The notes beneath the pieces are model-generated. The model searched no databases and had not been told where the DNA came from. It was given only the letters and a program-made list of their open reading frames with translations. Shown here piece by piece: positions 35,306 to 47,208 of a DNA stretch of 64,000 nucleotides. A program made the position numbers and the translations under genes. The DNA lies in assembly GCA_010279815.1 (NCBI GenBank), contig QEOQ01000207.1, forward strand, positions 406,962 to 470,961. The letters are read 5' to 3'. Each line of letters opens with the position of its first letter. Positions within the stretch are counted from its first letter, which is position 1. This stretch comes from Brachionus plicatilis (taxonomy: Eukaryota; Rotifera; Eurotatoria; Ploima; Brachionidae).

Positions 35306-38300
35306 TTAACAATCTCCTTTATCTGAAATCGGCCTAAGGTTCACATTTTCCATATTTATCAAATTAATTGAATCTAAAGAGAAACCATTTGGACCCATAT
35401 TTGTAATGGTGTTTGCTAGCATGCTTAGTACTGATGCTAAAAACCTGCCTCCTATTATCTGAATAACCTTTAAAATTAATTTTAAAAATTAAATTTAAAA
35501 TTGATTTTTTAAAATAAATTTACATTATCCCACACAAATGAACAAATTCGGTCAATTAGTAATAACGCGTCTGAGTTTTGCTGTGTATACTTTGAGTATG
35601 ACCAGAAAATCATGCCAAATAGGGATACATAAAATCCGATTCTGAACATAAAAGAAATGAAGCCCATCCATATAAAATTAAAAAATCCTGCGCTTATATA
35701 ATTTATAAAGACTAGAGCCAGTAATGTGAAAGGGGTTCGAAGACTTTCGGTTGATTTTTTCATTTGATTATGAGCATAATACTTAGCTAGTAATTCATCT
35801 AATTCAAATATTAGTTCCTTGAGATAAATTCTACTTGTTTCTGGACCACCCATTTTTTTAATCGATTCAAAAAATTTAATTGATTTTAGTTTTGTATCCA
35901 TGTGAATTTTTTCAATATGTTCCGGGTTCACGAACGATCTATCTTTAAAAATCACCTAAATTTTTGACTAATTTATTTAATTATTTTTTTAAATTAATAA
36001 AATTTTACTGATTCCATTTGTTTGTTATAGAATTCTTTTGCCATAGCTTTGGCAGCCAAATTGTTTGCCTCGGCAGTGGCCTTTAAAAAAAGTTTATCTT
36101 TAATCAAATCAAAAATTTAAAAGTAAATGATCAAATATTATTATTTTGAAAAGGATTATATTAATTTGTTATTATAAATTTTAATGGAGAGATATTATTA
36201 TGTCTTGCAAACTTTGTTTAACCATGCTATATATAATTCTGCACAATATTTTTGCAGAGTAACAATAAATTTTGATAATTATTAAAATTTGATAGTTTAA
36301 AAAATTTGGTAAATTATTTTTAGCTTTTTATGAAAATTAATTTTTTTCACTATATTTGAGACAAAAATAATTAATTTTAAATAATTAAAAATTTAGTATT
36401 TATTTTATCTTAATTTACTTTAATTTTTAAAATTTCAAAATTTAAATGTTAAACAAAAAATTAAGTTGACCAGTGGATGCTGGCTATAAAAATATTTTTT
36501 TGCATTTAATTTAATTATTCAAAAATATTTTTAAATTAATTCATAATCATAACTAAAATTTTAATGCTCTAAATATCAAATTATTTGGGAAAATGAAGTT
36601 AAAATAACTCAATTAATTAAATTTTAATATTAAAAATAACCGTTTTTATTAAATCTTATCTTTCTAACATTATCTCTTCTTGAATCTACAGTGTTTATAC
36701 AAAAAACGCCGAAAAGTTAAAATTTATTTATTTTTCGTAATCTTTCGTAAGCTTATTTGATCTTATATGCAATTATAATTGTGTTTTCTAGTAAAAATAG
36801 AAAAAAGAAAAAGTGCATTATTTTTCTAAATCTTGATTAAGTTTTACACAATTTCAAAATATTTCTTTTTTCAAAATAAATGATATCTTACCTTTTATTA
36901 TGTAATTTTGCGTAAAATTATAAATTGTAATTTTTTTCATTTATTTAAATGTAAAAATTTAAATAAAAAAATTTTCTTTTATTGAGGTTAATTTTTCTAA
37001 CAGATAATTAAATATTCCAATTTAAAGTTGAATTTCTTATGATAAAACGAAAATTTTGCTTATTTTGTAAATTTAAGCGACGTTTTGTAAAAAATGATAA
37101 AAAAAATTAAAATCTTCCTTGTAATATTTAAAAAAAACGTCTAATCTAGTAAATTAAGAAAAAAAAATTTGTGTTTGAAGAATCTCACAAAATTATAAAA
37201 TCAAATCTTAATAATCTATAAACTTTTGTCAAAGTATGAAGAAACTTTTTCTTGGCCAAAGATTTAAAAGGACATGATTAAAATAATTATTTGGTAAATA
37301 TCTTATTTTTCTTCTTTTTTTATTTTTTTATGAAAAAAAATAAATCTTTAGTAAAAAAATAAAAATTTTATCTTATTTTAAGTTAAGTATCGTAAATATC
37401 AAAATATACGATAACATATATATGTGTTAGCTTGGTAAAAAGTCTAATTTAACATTCAAAAATGCTCTGAAAATTACTTTTAACAATGAGTTCGGGTTTG
37501 GCATTCGATTGTCTTGAAATGCCAAACAATAAATTTTAAAATATTCAAAAAGTTCTGTAGCTGTCACTTTTCCTCCGTTTATCTCTTTAATTTGAAACAT
37601 TTTTTCCTGAAAAAGACCTTCCACAAAATTAACCACTTGAACTCTAAATAGTGGATCTATATCTTTTAAAAAAGTTTTGCTTGAATTTAGAAAAAATTCT
37701 TAATTTTCACAAAATTACCAACTAATTTTCCATCAAAATAGGGATTGGTAGAAGCTTTAAGACCCGGATGCGGCATCAAAAAACAAGTTATATCTTTGAA
37801 ACATTTTTTTATAAAATTTCTAGTTTCTTTTATTTCATTATTGTCTATATTACACTTTTAAAAAATTTAAAAAAAAATATTTAAAAATTAAAAAATTACA
37901 TTAAATCTTTTGGTCAAAAATTCTTCACCACCACCAAAACCATACTCGTGTTCATAGTCATATGACCAATCTCGGATCAAAAAAATGAGACTCTAATTAA
38001 ATTCTCAATCAAATACTTTCATTTTGAACAATGAAACTTTTTTACCTGAAATGCAGTCTTTGAAGTGGACTCTAGAGCCAAACGGCCATAGTCAGAAAAC
38101 AGATGCAGATTTTGAAGATCATCTTCTTGAACATTTTGTGACAGATTGTAAATTTGCATCGAACTTGTCATTAGACTAAGGGCAAACAAGGAAGCACAGT
38201 CTTTGATGGTTGATGATGAATCAAAAGAGCCTTGAGTGTCCATCAATAAAATGGCTACTTCTTCATTCAAGACAGTTCGCAGGACAAAAGGTTCGCTCCA

Positions 38301-38714
38301 CATAAAAATGCCAGTGGTGTCTCGGTCTGAGCCGCCTCGCCAATGAAACCCTTTGAGCAGGTCATGTTCGTTCAAGAGCCAGCCATCTCTTCCCTGTAAA
38401 TTTAATTTCAAAATAAAATTTTAAATTTCAAAGGTAAATTACTCCATTTCGGAAAAAACGAATGAAAAAATTTAACAAAAATGATTTTCCCTTACGGAAA
38501 GCACCGGCAATTGAAATCACACAGACCTTAATTATTATTTAATAAAATTTTTTTATTCTTTTTAAATTTTTAAAAAAGTTACCGGTTTATTTCTAGCTTT
38601 TCGATGGAAAAGAATACTTTTTAAATTAGTCTCATTTAGAATAAACTTGTGATTCTCATCAAGTTCGACAATTTTTAAAGGCCTGGGGTTATTCAGAAAA
38701 TAGCTGATTGACAT
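35306..38714 (-). CDS. atlastin-like dynamin-superfamily GTPase A, nine exons
   Basis: Exons in gene order: 38714-38583, 38526-38443, 38393-38046, 37992-37900, 37854-37719, 37662-37478, 36080-36009, 35955-35524 and 35467-35306. All are GT-AG and in frame, giving 547 aa. Atlastins tether and fuse ER tubules. G1 is GAFRKGKSF with the catalytic Arg, the switch is [11 protein letters not shown]3 is DTQG and G4 is [30 protein letters not shown] and KKMGG mark the middle helical domain. The paired membrane hairpin is about residues 425-475, and a weakly conserved C-terminal tail follows. It differs from atlastin B in being more AT-rich, more split by introns, and lacking the CGGDKPF block after ATAEANN as well as DSKNIF. 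The exon 6 to 7 intron is 1,397 bp. The gene looks intact, although several small exons are predictions by eye. Confidence 0.85.
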
Positions 38715-38827
38715 TGCTTAATAAATATTATTTTATTTTTCGTTTTATTAGTTAAATTGAAACAATAATTGATTAATTTATCACTAAGCAACTAGTAAAG
38801 ACAATTAAAATAAAAATAAAAAAATAC

Positions 38828-38910
38828 TGCCAGGGATGGGGATCGAACCCATGCTCACATTCGTGAATTGGATCTTAAGTCCAACGCCTTAACCACTCGG
38901 CCACCCTGGC
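38828..38910 (-). tRNA. tRNA-Leu (UAA), second identical copy
   Basis: Exact reverse-complement copy of the 83-nt tRNA at 31897-31979, with the same anticodon TAA, boxes and long variable arm. It too is followed by GTATTTTTTTA, so the first downstream bases and Pol III terminator are also shared. It lies 113 bp upstream of the atlastin A start codon on the same strand. Confidence 0.97.
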
Positions 38911-39635
38911 TTATTATTTATTTATACATGTTCTTGATGTTGTTTAACTGAAAGACGATCAATTTTTTAAGCTATTTTATTTTTAATAAATTAATGCTTA
39001 ATAAAAAAATTAATTTTAATTAACGCTACATTTAGAGTCACTTTTCCAGACTTTACATAAAAATATTTAGTCGTAAAATTTAAAAAATAATATTTTTTTT
39101 TTTAATGTTCAAAATTTTAAAATAAAGGGTAAAACTAGTAAGAATCATGTATGGTTACGAAAAAAAATTTAGAGACTTTAAAAATTTTAAAATGCCATTA
39201 ATTGATAGATTAAGTTCGTTTTTTAAATTTTTAAAATGTTCTGATTTTATTTACTTCATAGTGCCAGGCTAAAAGTTCCATTTAAATTCGAATTTATTAA
39301 ATTTTTTACTTAAAATTTGAAGGCAAAAATATCAATAAGTTCTTGTTTTAATAGATATTTAATGTTAAAATCTAGTGTTTTGTTAAGTTTTAAATTTTTC
39401 ATATTGCTTACAATAAAAATATATTTAGTGAGAGAATGCCGCAATTAGCAATAGGAAGATCGAGTTTGACACATTATAAAAAAATTTAAAGCCTATTAAT
39501 TTGAGAAGATTAGGATTCTGTTATCATTAGTGGCTCTTTTTTATGATCCTGATTAAATTATTTTGCTTTTGTTTAACTTTAAAACACAAAAAATTACAAT
39601 TTTAACTGTTTAAGTCAATTTAAAAAATTTGACCA
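38911..39635. other. gene-free AT-rich spacer
   Basis: No supported feature between tRNA-Leu and the MITE that starts at 39636. Confidence 0.5.
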
Positions 39636-40012
39636 GGTAAACGTTCAAAATATAGAATTTTTTTATTATAGAATATAAAGCCGTTTTAACAGAATCTTTA
39701 CAAATTTGTTCAACTAAGTTATAAAAATCGTTTACTTCTTTTCTTTTTTTGATTTGTTCGGTCAAATTTGAATTAAAAGCTTTAAATTTCTTTTTTGATC
39801 TTAATTTAGTAATAAGAGATGGAAAATTTTCCATATTTAAATTAATATTTTAAAAGCTTTATTGACACTCTGTTATAATTGTTAAATAAAACACTCAAAA
39901 TAATTATATCAATTTCTATTTCTATAAAAATTTTTTTCTATGTTTTATTTTCTTTATTTGCAATTCTATATTATAGAATCTTTCTTTTTTTTCTATCATT
40001 TGATAGTTCACC
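39636..40012. mobile_element. 377-bp relative of the GGTRAAC element
   Basis: Left tip GGTAAACGTTCAAAATATAG and right tip complemented GGTGAACTATCAAATGATAG are related to the ends of the 5.3-kb element at 11597-16933. Subterminal TATAGAA motifs occur on both sides. Flanking octamers TTTGACCA and TTTTACCG agree at 6 of 8. A 74-codon minus-strand ORF (39610-39834) overlaps it and has no recognised family. Confidence 0.5.
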
Positions 40013-41338
40013 TTTTACCGGCTTTTCAAGTTTTTAAGTTAAAATTTTTTCAAATGAAATTTTTAAATTTAAGATCTTTTAATAATTTAAGATCTTTTTA
40101 TTTTTGTTATTAAAGAGAACTTAGTTAAAATAAAAATATTTGAAAAAAATTTATTGAGATTAGATTAATTTGAAAACAAAGAAGCCATCTAAATTTTGAC
40201 AATAGAAAAACACAATGAAAAATTTGTGATTAAACTAGCACAAACTACTGGAAATAACTATTGGTAAGACATTTAGACAATTTATCTTCCAAATTAAAAT
40301 AATTTATAAATTTTTCTTTTAAACAAATTTCATTTTTAAAAATATAGAAACAAGATTAAAAAATCCAAATAAATGTTTTTTTGAAGATTCTTATCAATAT
40401 TTTCAATTAATAAATTAGTATCTCTTTATATCAGTGTAAACGAAAATTTATTATTCTTTGATTGAAAAACCTGTTCCATCTTCATCTTCATCTAATCCCA
40501 AAATTTTAATATACAATTTCTAAATATTCAAGTTTCAAAATTTAATTTTAAGAGGAATAATAAAAAGGTCAGTAAGAATTCTATATTTATGTATATATTT
40601 AGTCTGATTTTTTTGGTCAATGTTCAATTCATCGATTTTTTTTCTCGTAGAATAATTATTTCATAGAATTTTTTTAAGGGATTAAATAAAGAAAAAAATT
40701 TTAAAAAATTATCATTTTTTTCAAAATAATAATCTCTTTTGATTTTTCATTGACATCAAATTGAAAAAATGCTATAAATTTTTCTTTAATCTACAAAAAA
40801 CGAAAATTTTGACTGAAAAAAAAATTATTTCAAAAGTTAATAGAGCGTAGATACATTTAAAATTTGCTCGTAAAAATTTTTAAATTAAATTAATCTTTAC
40901 ATTCATCTATTTAAGTTTTAAACATAATTTCCATGAAAAAAAATTCTATGTGTATATTTCTTTGAAATATTTTTCTACAAAAATTAATTCTGCGAGTTTT
41001 TTTAATTTTATTAATTTTCTATGAATTAGTTTTTCGATGAATTGATACATCATCGGCTTTTTTGTACGCCATTCTTCGCTGATATCACTTGACATTTATC
41101 TTTCCAGGAATCTATGTCATTTATTTTAATATGTTGTCAAATCAATTTGTAATGATACCTCTTAGGCCAGTTTTCAAACTCTATCTTTGAATAATAAAAC
41201 TGAGCTTAATTTTGAAATTTTTTCAAAACTTATATGGTTTTACAATTACTTCAGATTATTCCAAGTTTTAGATTTTAATAAAATTATTTAAGAAAATTAT
41301 GATTTTTTTTTCTTATAATTTTCCATATTTTTTTAATT
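40013..41338. other. gene-free AT-rich intergenic
   Basis: No supported feature. Confidence 0.45.
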
Positions 41339-41381
41339 TTCGCATAAAGTAGCTACTATTTAGGTAGCTACTTTATGCGAA
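41339..41381. repeat. perfect 18-bp inverted repeat with 7-nt loop
   Basis: Arms TTCGCATAAAGTAGCTAC and its exact complement flank the loop TATTTAG. The stem is perfect, unlike random AT-rich background, and would form a stable cruciform or RNA hairpin. Confidence 0.9.
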
Positions 41382-41439
41382 TATTATATTCTATTCTGTA
41401 AATATATTTTTCAATATATAATCTATAGATAATATAATC

Positions 41440-41880
41440 TAAGTAACTCATTTTCGTAGGCCTTCCTCTTCCTTTAATTTCTCCATTTACTTCCATCTAG
41501 GATCCTGTAATTATCATCTGTTTGCTTGTCTGTAAATTCATCCTTGCTATTCGACTCTTGAACAAGAGTTTTTTGTCATCGTTCTTTAACAGAATTCAGC
41601 AGTGTCGTCCAAATGTTCAGGTCGGTTCTTTTTTTCTTTTCAAATGCGATGCACGTCCAATACATCCCAAATAATTTTTAATTTCTTGTACATGATGTCT
41701 ACTGGAATGTGATCCATAAATTTTATGCTGACCATTCGACCAAAGCAAGCATACTTTTTGCTTTATCTGTGGTCAGATGATGTGTCATGAGTTTCAGCCC
41801 TAAAGTAGAGTGTTTTATCTTATCCACACTTTTCCATGCTTCATTTCCCAGGGAGTTGCATCACTTGGAATTTTTTAGTG
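41440..41880 (-). pseudogene. decayed retroelement-like coding segment
   Basis: This block is less AT-rich than its surroundings. Minus-strand frames give short stretches such as MDHIPVDIMYKKLKIIWDVL, LLFKSRIARMNLQT and GEIKGRGRPTKMSYLDY, separated by stops. The GRGRP-K ending is reminiscent of the C-terminus of RTE-type reverse-transcriptase proteins. Tentative. Confidence 0.35.
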
Positions 41881-42056
41881 TAAAATTTTAATCTTAAATT
41901 TTAAAGCAAAAAATTAAAACAAAAAAAAATTGATAAATCAGTAAATTGTATCAGCTGATGCATTCAATGAATCACCTTCATCGAACTTCTGCAAATATTC
42001 TGTAATGTAATTTTCGTTTAATAAAATGGATGTACATTTTTTAAAATTTCTTAATT

Positions 42057-42093
42057 TAGGTGATACATTGAATGTATTAAAATGTATCACCTA
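42057..42093. repeat. 13-bp perfect inverted repeat
   Basis: Arms TAGGTGATACATT and AATGTATCACCTA with an 11-nt loop. Related words (TGATGCATTCAATGAATCACC) occur at about 41955-41975, suggesting remnants of a small inverted-repeat element. Confidence 0.7.
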
Positions 42094-42456
42094 TCAATTT
42101 GTTAGCCGATACAATATACAGAATGAATTTTTGGTGTTCGGAACAAAGTTATCCATTTTTTTTCCACCTTATTATTTTAGATTCAAGCCTGACACGTAAT
42201 TAGAATAAAAAAACATCAACTGAATAATATTTATTAAGTCGATATGAAAAAAATTTAAAAAAAAGTTAAAAATAGTTTAATTATTTTAAGTCAAAGAGTT
42301 TAGCTGTAATTTTTAATAATATGTTAGGAAAATTTTCAACAAATAAACTTCTTCATTACGGATTAGTTTAAAACAGGTCATTAAAAATCTTTAAAAAAGT
42401 GTGTCTTATCTTGAATATTTAAAATAAAAACTTTAAAAATAGACTGCTGCCGTAAT

Positions 42457-45400
42457 CTAATTCCTTTTTTTGCCATCACCTCGACCATTCGAGCCAGACG
42501 GACCATCTTGAATGGGCGCATAGCTGAGCATAGCTCGGATTGCATGCTGCACAAATTGCTCATAAATTGGCTGATAGACCTTAAAAAATTTTTAAAATAA
42601 ATTAATTTTAAAAATTAATAAAACACAAATATTTTTATTTTTTTATGTTAATTAATAGAAAAACTTCCTAAAAATGATCAAAAAAAAAATCGATTTTAAT
42701 AAATTAATAATTAATATTTATATTTTCATATATATATATATAATATATTATAATATTTATGTTAACAAATTAACAAAAAAATTTTTTTTCCTAAAAATTA
42801 TACTAAAAATTGTTTTCTTTAAATTAATAAAAAGGTTAATAAATTTTAGATTTTAGCAAATTAATAAATTTTTTTCACTAAAAATTGATTAAAAAAATTC
42901 TTTCTTTAAATTAATAAAAAAGAGTTGATTTTAATAAATTAATAATTAATATTAATATCTTCATAATTGAGAAAAAAAACTTTTTTTCTTTTAGTTAATA
43001 AAATAACATCTTTATATATAAATTAATAGAAAAAAAATTTTTCTATAGAACTGCTTTTAACAACTTAATAAATTTTTTTTCCTAAAAATAGATTAAAAAA
43101 ATTGCTTTCTTTAAATCAATAAAAAAGAGTTGATTTTAATAAATTAATATTAAAATTTTTTTCAGATCTTACTCTTCGCCACAAAATATCGGCCAGTCCG
43201 TCAATGTACTCGCCAATTTCCTTGTACTCGCCACTGTATTTGACATAAATCCAGGCTCCGAGAAGAAAAAAGCATGTCCAGAAGACAAAATTGAACAAGA
43301 ACGAAAACGAGCCTAGCCAGAACCACTCGAGCAGGCCGGACATCAAATAGGTAAGAACCATGACCGCAATTAGAGAAGTAGCAGTGCGTGAAAAAGCAAA
43401 AATATTTTTACTGTCATTGTGTTTGACATAGCTCTCATACAAGTCATTCATTTCGGACTTCAGCTCATCCAAGTATTTCAGACTGAGCGATTCGCCTCCC
43501 ATTTTGGGCACCAGATCAAATTTTTTAATCGCTTCCTCCATAATCTGCACATTGGAAGCTTGAAGATGATGCGGATGCATGTAGGGTCGGTCTCCTCCAC
43601 AGTGCTGTTCCATGGCATTCATGTAGAATTCTTTGGCAATGGCTTTGGCAGCCAGATTGTTGGCCTCGGCAGTTGCCAGCAGCATGGACTTTGGCTCAGG
43701 CAGCTCGTCCGCCTCGAATATCCGGCAATAGGCTCGGAAATATTCGAACAACTCCAATGTGGTTATTTCGCGGCCATTTATTTGCTTCACAGTCAAATTG
43801 GGCTGGAACTGGGCCTCGACAAATTTTTTCACATAATTCTTAAAATCCAGTTCAATGTCCTTGAGCTTGCCGTCGAATTCCGGACTGGTGCAGACCCTGA
43901 GACCCGGATGCGGCATCAAATAACAATTCAAGGTGTTAAAACACTTTTTCAGGTTGATTCTGAGCTCGGTGAGCTCTTGATGTTGTTTGGAGTTGATTTG
44001 AAATCGTTTGTCAAGAAGAGCCTGGCCACCCTCGTAGCCGTAGTTGTACTCGTATGGAAATGACCAGTCTCGGATCAAAAAGGTCAGTCTCTGTTGGCAA
44101 AAAGATAATTGTTAGAAAAGAAGAGTAAAAAAAAGTTGGGAAAAATGGTGGATTACTTGGAAAGGGGTCTCGTGAGAGTCCTCTAGAGCTATTTTTCCGT
44201 ACTCGGTGAACAAGTGTAAATGCTGAAGGTCGTCTTCTTGTAAATTTTGGGTTATATTGTAGACATGAATGGAGCTGATCATTAGACTTAGAGCAAAAAC
44301 AGTGGCGCAGTCTTTGACTGTGCTCTGGGAGTCGAAGGCACCTTGGGTATCCATCAGCAATACGGCAATCTTTAAATAGATAAAATTATTTTATTTTCTC
44401 TAAAAAAATTCAAATTTTTTTTTTTTTCAAGTAATAATAAAAATTTATTTTTCTTTGATTTAAAAATGTATTTTTTTTTTAAGTAAATTAATAGAAAAAC
44501 TTCATAAAATTAATTACAAAGAATTGATTTTAATAAATTAATTATTAATGTTTTCATAATTAAGAAAAAAAAATTTCTATTTGCTAATAAAAAATATATT
44601 TTTATATCTAAATAAAAATAAAAAATTTTTTTTTATAAATTTATCAAAAAGAACTGGTATTAGCAAATTAATAAATATTTTTTTCTAAAAATTGATTAAA
44701 AAATTTGCCTTCTTTAAATTAATAAAAAAATATCTGTATATCTAAATTAATAGAATTTTTTTTTTCTATAAATTGATAAAAAAGTTAATAAATTTTAGGT
44801 TTTAGCAAATTAACAAATTTTTTTTCCTAAAAAAGGATTAAAAAAATTGCTTTCTTTAAATCAATAAAAAAGAATTGATTTTAATAAATTAATATTTTTT
44901 TCTAAAAATTACCCTAAAAATTGTTCTCTTTAAATTATTTAAAAAAATATCTTTATATCTAAATTAATAGAATTTTTTTTTTCTATAAATTAATAAAAAA
45001 AACTGTTTTTAATAAATCAATAAAAATTTTGTTTCCTAAAAATTGATTAAAAAAATTGCTTTCTTTAAATTAATAAAATATTTGTTCTCTAAAAAAAGAT
45101 CAAAATAATTTCCTTCAATGAAGTAATCAAAAAGAATTGCTTTTAATAATTTAATAAATTTTTAATCACTTCTTCTTTTGTGTCATTTCTTCTAAGAATG
45201 AAAGGTTCGCTCCACATCAGGATGCCAGTGGTGTCTCGCTCGGAGCCTCCCTTCCAGTGAAAACCGGTCAATGGTTCGTCATCAGCGCCAAGCCAGTCCT
45301 CGCGACCATTTCGGTTCAGATATCGCAAGAAAAAATCGAGCAAAAACGATTTTCCCTTGCGGAAGGCGCCCGCTACTGATATTATGCTTACCTTGGACAG

Positions 45401-45611
45401 AAATTAATAAAAAAGAAATACCAAAAATAATTTTATTATTTACTTTTTTTAGCCTCGCTTTCGGATGGCTTAATATTTGTTGTAAATTATTTTCATTTAA
45501 TTTGAATTTATGGTCTTCAGTGATGTCAATTATTTGAATTGGTTGTCCCGTGCCGGGCGTGCTGCTAAAGCTGGTGTTCATTATTTCTTCGGTCGGTATT
45601 CTTCCGGACAT
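42457..45611 (-). CDS. atlastin-like dynamin-superfamily GTPase B, five exons
   Basis: Exons in gene order: 45611-45444, 45391-45170, 44369-44157, 44090-43173 and 42579-42457. GT-AG joins are clean and total 547 aa, close to human atlastin-1 (558). It is an ER-membrane GTPase that fuses tubules. G1 is GAFRKGKSF, the switch is [11 protein letters not shown]3 is DTQG, G4 is [10 protein letters not shown], and the middle-domain markers are [36 protein letters not shown] and [12 protein letters not shown]. The membrane hairpin is at about residues 430-480, then SGEYKEIG and an amphipathic C-terminal helix ([13 protein letters not shown]). This is the better conserved copy and has higher GC exons than atlastin A. 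Introns 1, 3 and the last occupy the same protein positions in both copies. Introns of 800 bp and 593 bp hold related low-complexity repeats. Confidence 0.93.
42590..43160. repeat. degenerate tandem repeat in the last intron of atlastin B
   Basis: Recurring words such as CCTAAAAATTGATTAAAAAA, TTGCTTTCTTTAAATTAAT and TTGATTTTAATAAATTAATA appear several times in order, with drifting spacing. The same words fill the second intron. Confidence 0.7.
44400..45165. repeat. same degenerate tandem repeat in intron 2 of atlastin B
   Basis: Repeated blocks of TTAATAAATTTTTTTTCCTA, AAAATTGATTAAAAAAATTG and TTTCTTTAAATTAATAAAAA, as in the last intron of this gene. The repeat ends abruptly near both intron borders. 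Confidence 0.7.
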
Positions 45612-46829
45612 ATCTCTTTACTCACTAATTAAAGTGTATTGTAATGCAAATTTATTTACAATACAATTTAAGATTTATTATCTGAAAAAAAATTTTAATA
45701 ATTTTTAAAAAAATTTAATTTTTAATTCTAGATTATCGGCTATTTGTTTGATTTAGTTAGGAAAAGATTTGAATGCAAATTTTATTGACTCTTTTACGTA
45801 TTCTAATAATTTGTTCTATGTACAAGTAGAAGTGATCTGACTAGTGCATGTTTAGCATTTAATTTAAAAGCTCATATCACACAAAAATTTATGAACAAAA
45901 TTTGAAATATTTTTGCAATTTTTTTTCTAATCTATTAGCATAAATATTGCTATAGAAGTTTGACAAAATTGTTAATTTTTTTTTTCGCATTTTTAAACAA
46001 TTTTACTTAATCCAAACTTTTAAATAAAACTAATCTTTGTCAAAATAATGAAGGCTTAGAAAAATTAAAAAATATTTTTTTTTTTTATATAATTAAATAC
46101 AATCTCTCATGCTCTATTTATTTGTAAAAAAATTAATTTCACAAAAAAGCCACAGACAGACTTTTGTTTTTGTTCAAAAATTGTGTAAAATTGAACAAGA
46201 AATTATTCCATTGCAGATCATAATTAGTCTGAATAAAATAACTTGAAATTTATATTTGAATTGATTATTCTGATTAGAAGCAAGATAAACAAAAATTTTA
46301 GATAATGTAATACAAATATTGAAAGATTACTTGAAGTTTCGTAATAAGATAATCAATGATTTAAAATTTGAGTGAACTTTTTTGATTTAACCAGAATGGT
46401 TTTATTTAAAGCAATCGGCAGGAATCCGCTTATAGCTCAGAAGTATTTTTATTTTTTATTAAATTCAATTGGAAACAAACGATTTGGAGCAGGTCTCGGC
46501 TATTTTTATAGCATAAACTAGTTTAGCAGTGAATAAACAGCTTGGAGAAATTTTTAAAAAAATTTATTTTTTTATCCTGTGCTATGTGCATTTATATTTT
46601 ATGTCAAAATTTTTCTTAAGCACCATCCAAAGTAACCAAATATTTGTTCTATTTTATTTGTGTTCTAGTCGACTGAATTTTTTTATTAAAATTTATTTGA
46701 ATAAATTTACAATTAATTTAAGAGAAAATGGCCCATGTCCTCTCATTTTTAAAAATTAAAAATTTCGAGGTATAATACTTTAATTATTAAAAATAATAAT
46801 TATTAAATTTTTTCAATAAAAAAAAACAA
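45612..46829. other. gene-free AT-rich spacer upstream of atlastin B
   Basis: It should contain the atlastin B promoter and 5' UTR; no motif stands out. A 76-codon plus-strand ORF at 46529-46759 is likely chance. Confidence 0.45.
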
Positions 46830-47208
46830 TCAGTACATCACATCTACTTGTCTTGGATTGTTCTCCAGGTGATTGGACATGTGCGACTCAACATAGTCTT
46901 CTAATAAAATAAGAGTGAAAATGAGAAAAAAATTTTTTTTTAAATCTACTACCATTCTCACCAGTATCCACAGCTTGCTCATTGTAGACCGAATTGGTTG
47001 CTGAATTGCTGGTTTGGTTGAAATTGGCCTCATCTTGCTTGTCATTGAGCAAATTTTTGTCAAATGAGTCAGGCACACAGTCAGCCTTGGCCATGGGGTC
47101 TTCTATTTGGTCGTGGTGGCGAACCGGAATCGGTGGAGTCGAAAGACTAGGCCTGTTTATGTCATAGCTTTGGTACCTCCCAGTAATTTTAGCTGGTATG
47201 TTACCCAT
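46830..47208 (-). CDS. small 108-aa protein with N-myristoylation-type start, two exons
   Basis: Exons 47208-46953 and 46900-46830 join in phase 1 (donor GTAGTA, acceptor ATTAG) to give 108 aa ending NPRQVDVMY. I did not recognise the family. The chosen start gives MGNIPAKITGRY, a good N-myristoyl pattern, and lies 24 codons inside a longer frame that opens with a less likely Met. The middle is polar and Asn/Asp/Ser-rich, probably disordered, with a Pro-rich patch (STPPIPVRHH) at about 22-31. The last exon is acidic then Asn-rich (EDYVESHMSNHLENN). It is clearly less AT-rich than its flanks, which supports a real gene. A membrane-anchored adaptor-like role is only a guess. Confidence 0.6.

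Noticed and set aside
42381..42563. 60-aa minus-strand frame near the end of atlastin B
   Set aside because: It overlaps the last exon in the wrong frame; the spliced frame continues atlastin ([10 protein letters not shown]) and stops at 42457.
43419..44063. 214-aa plus-strand ORF
   Set aside because: Antisense shadow of the large atlastin B exon, whose frame carries all family motifs.
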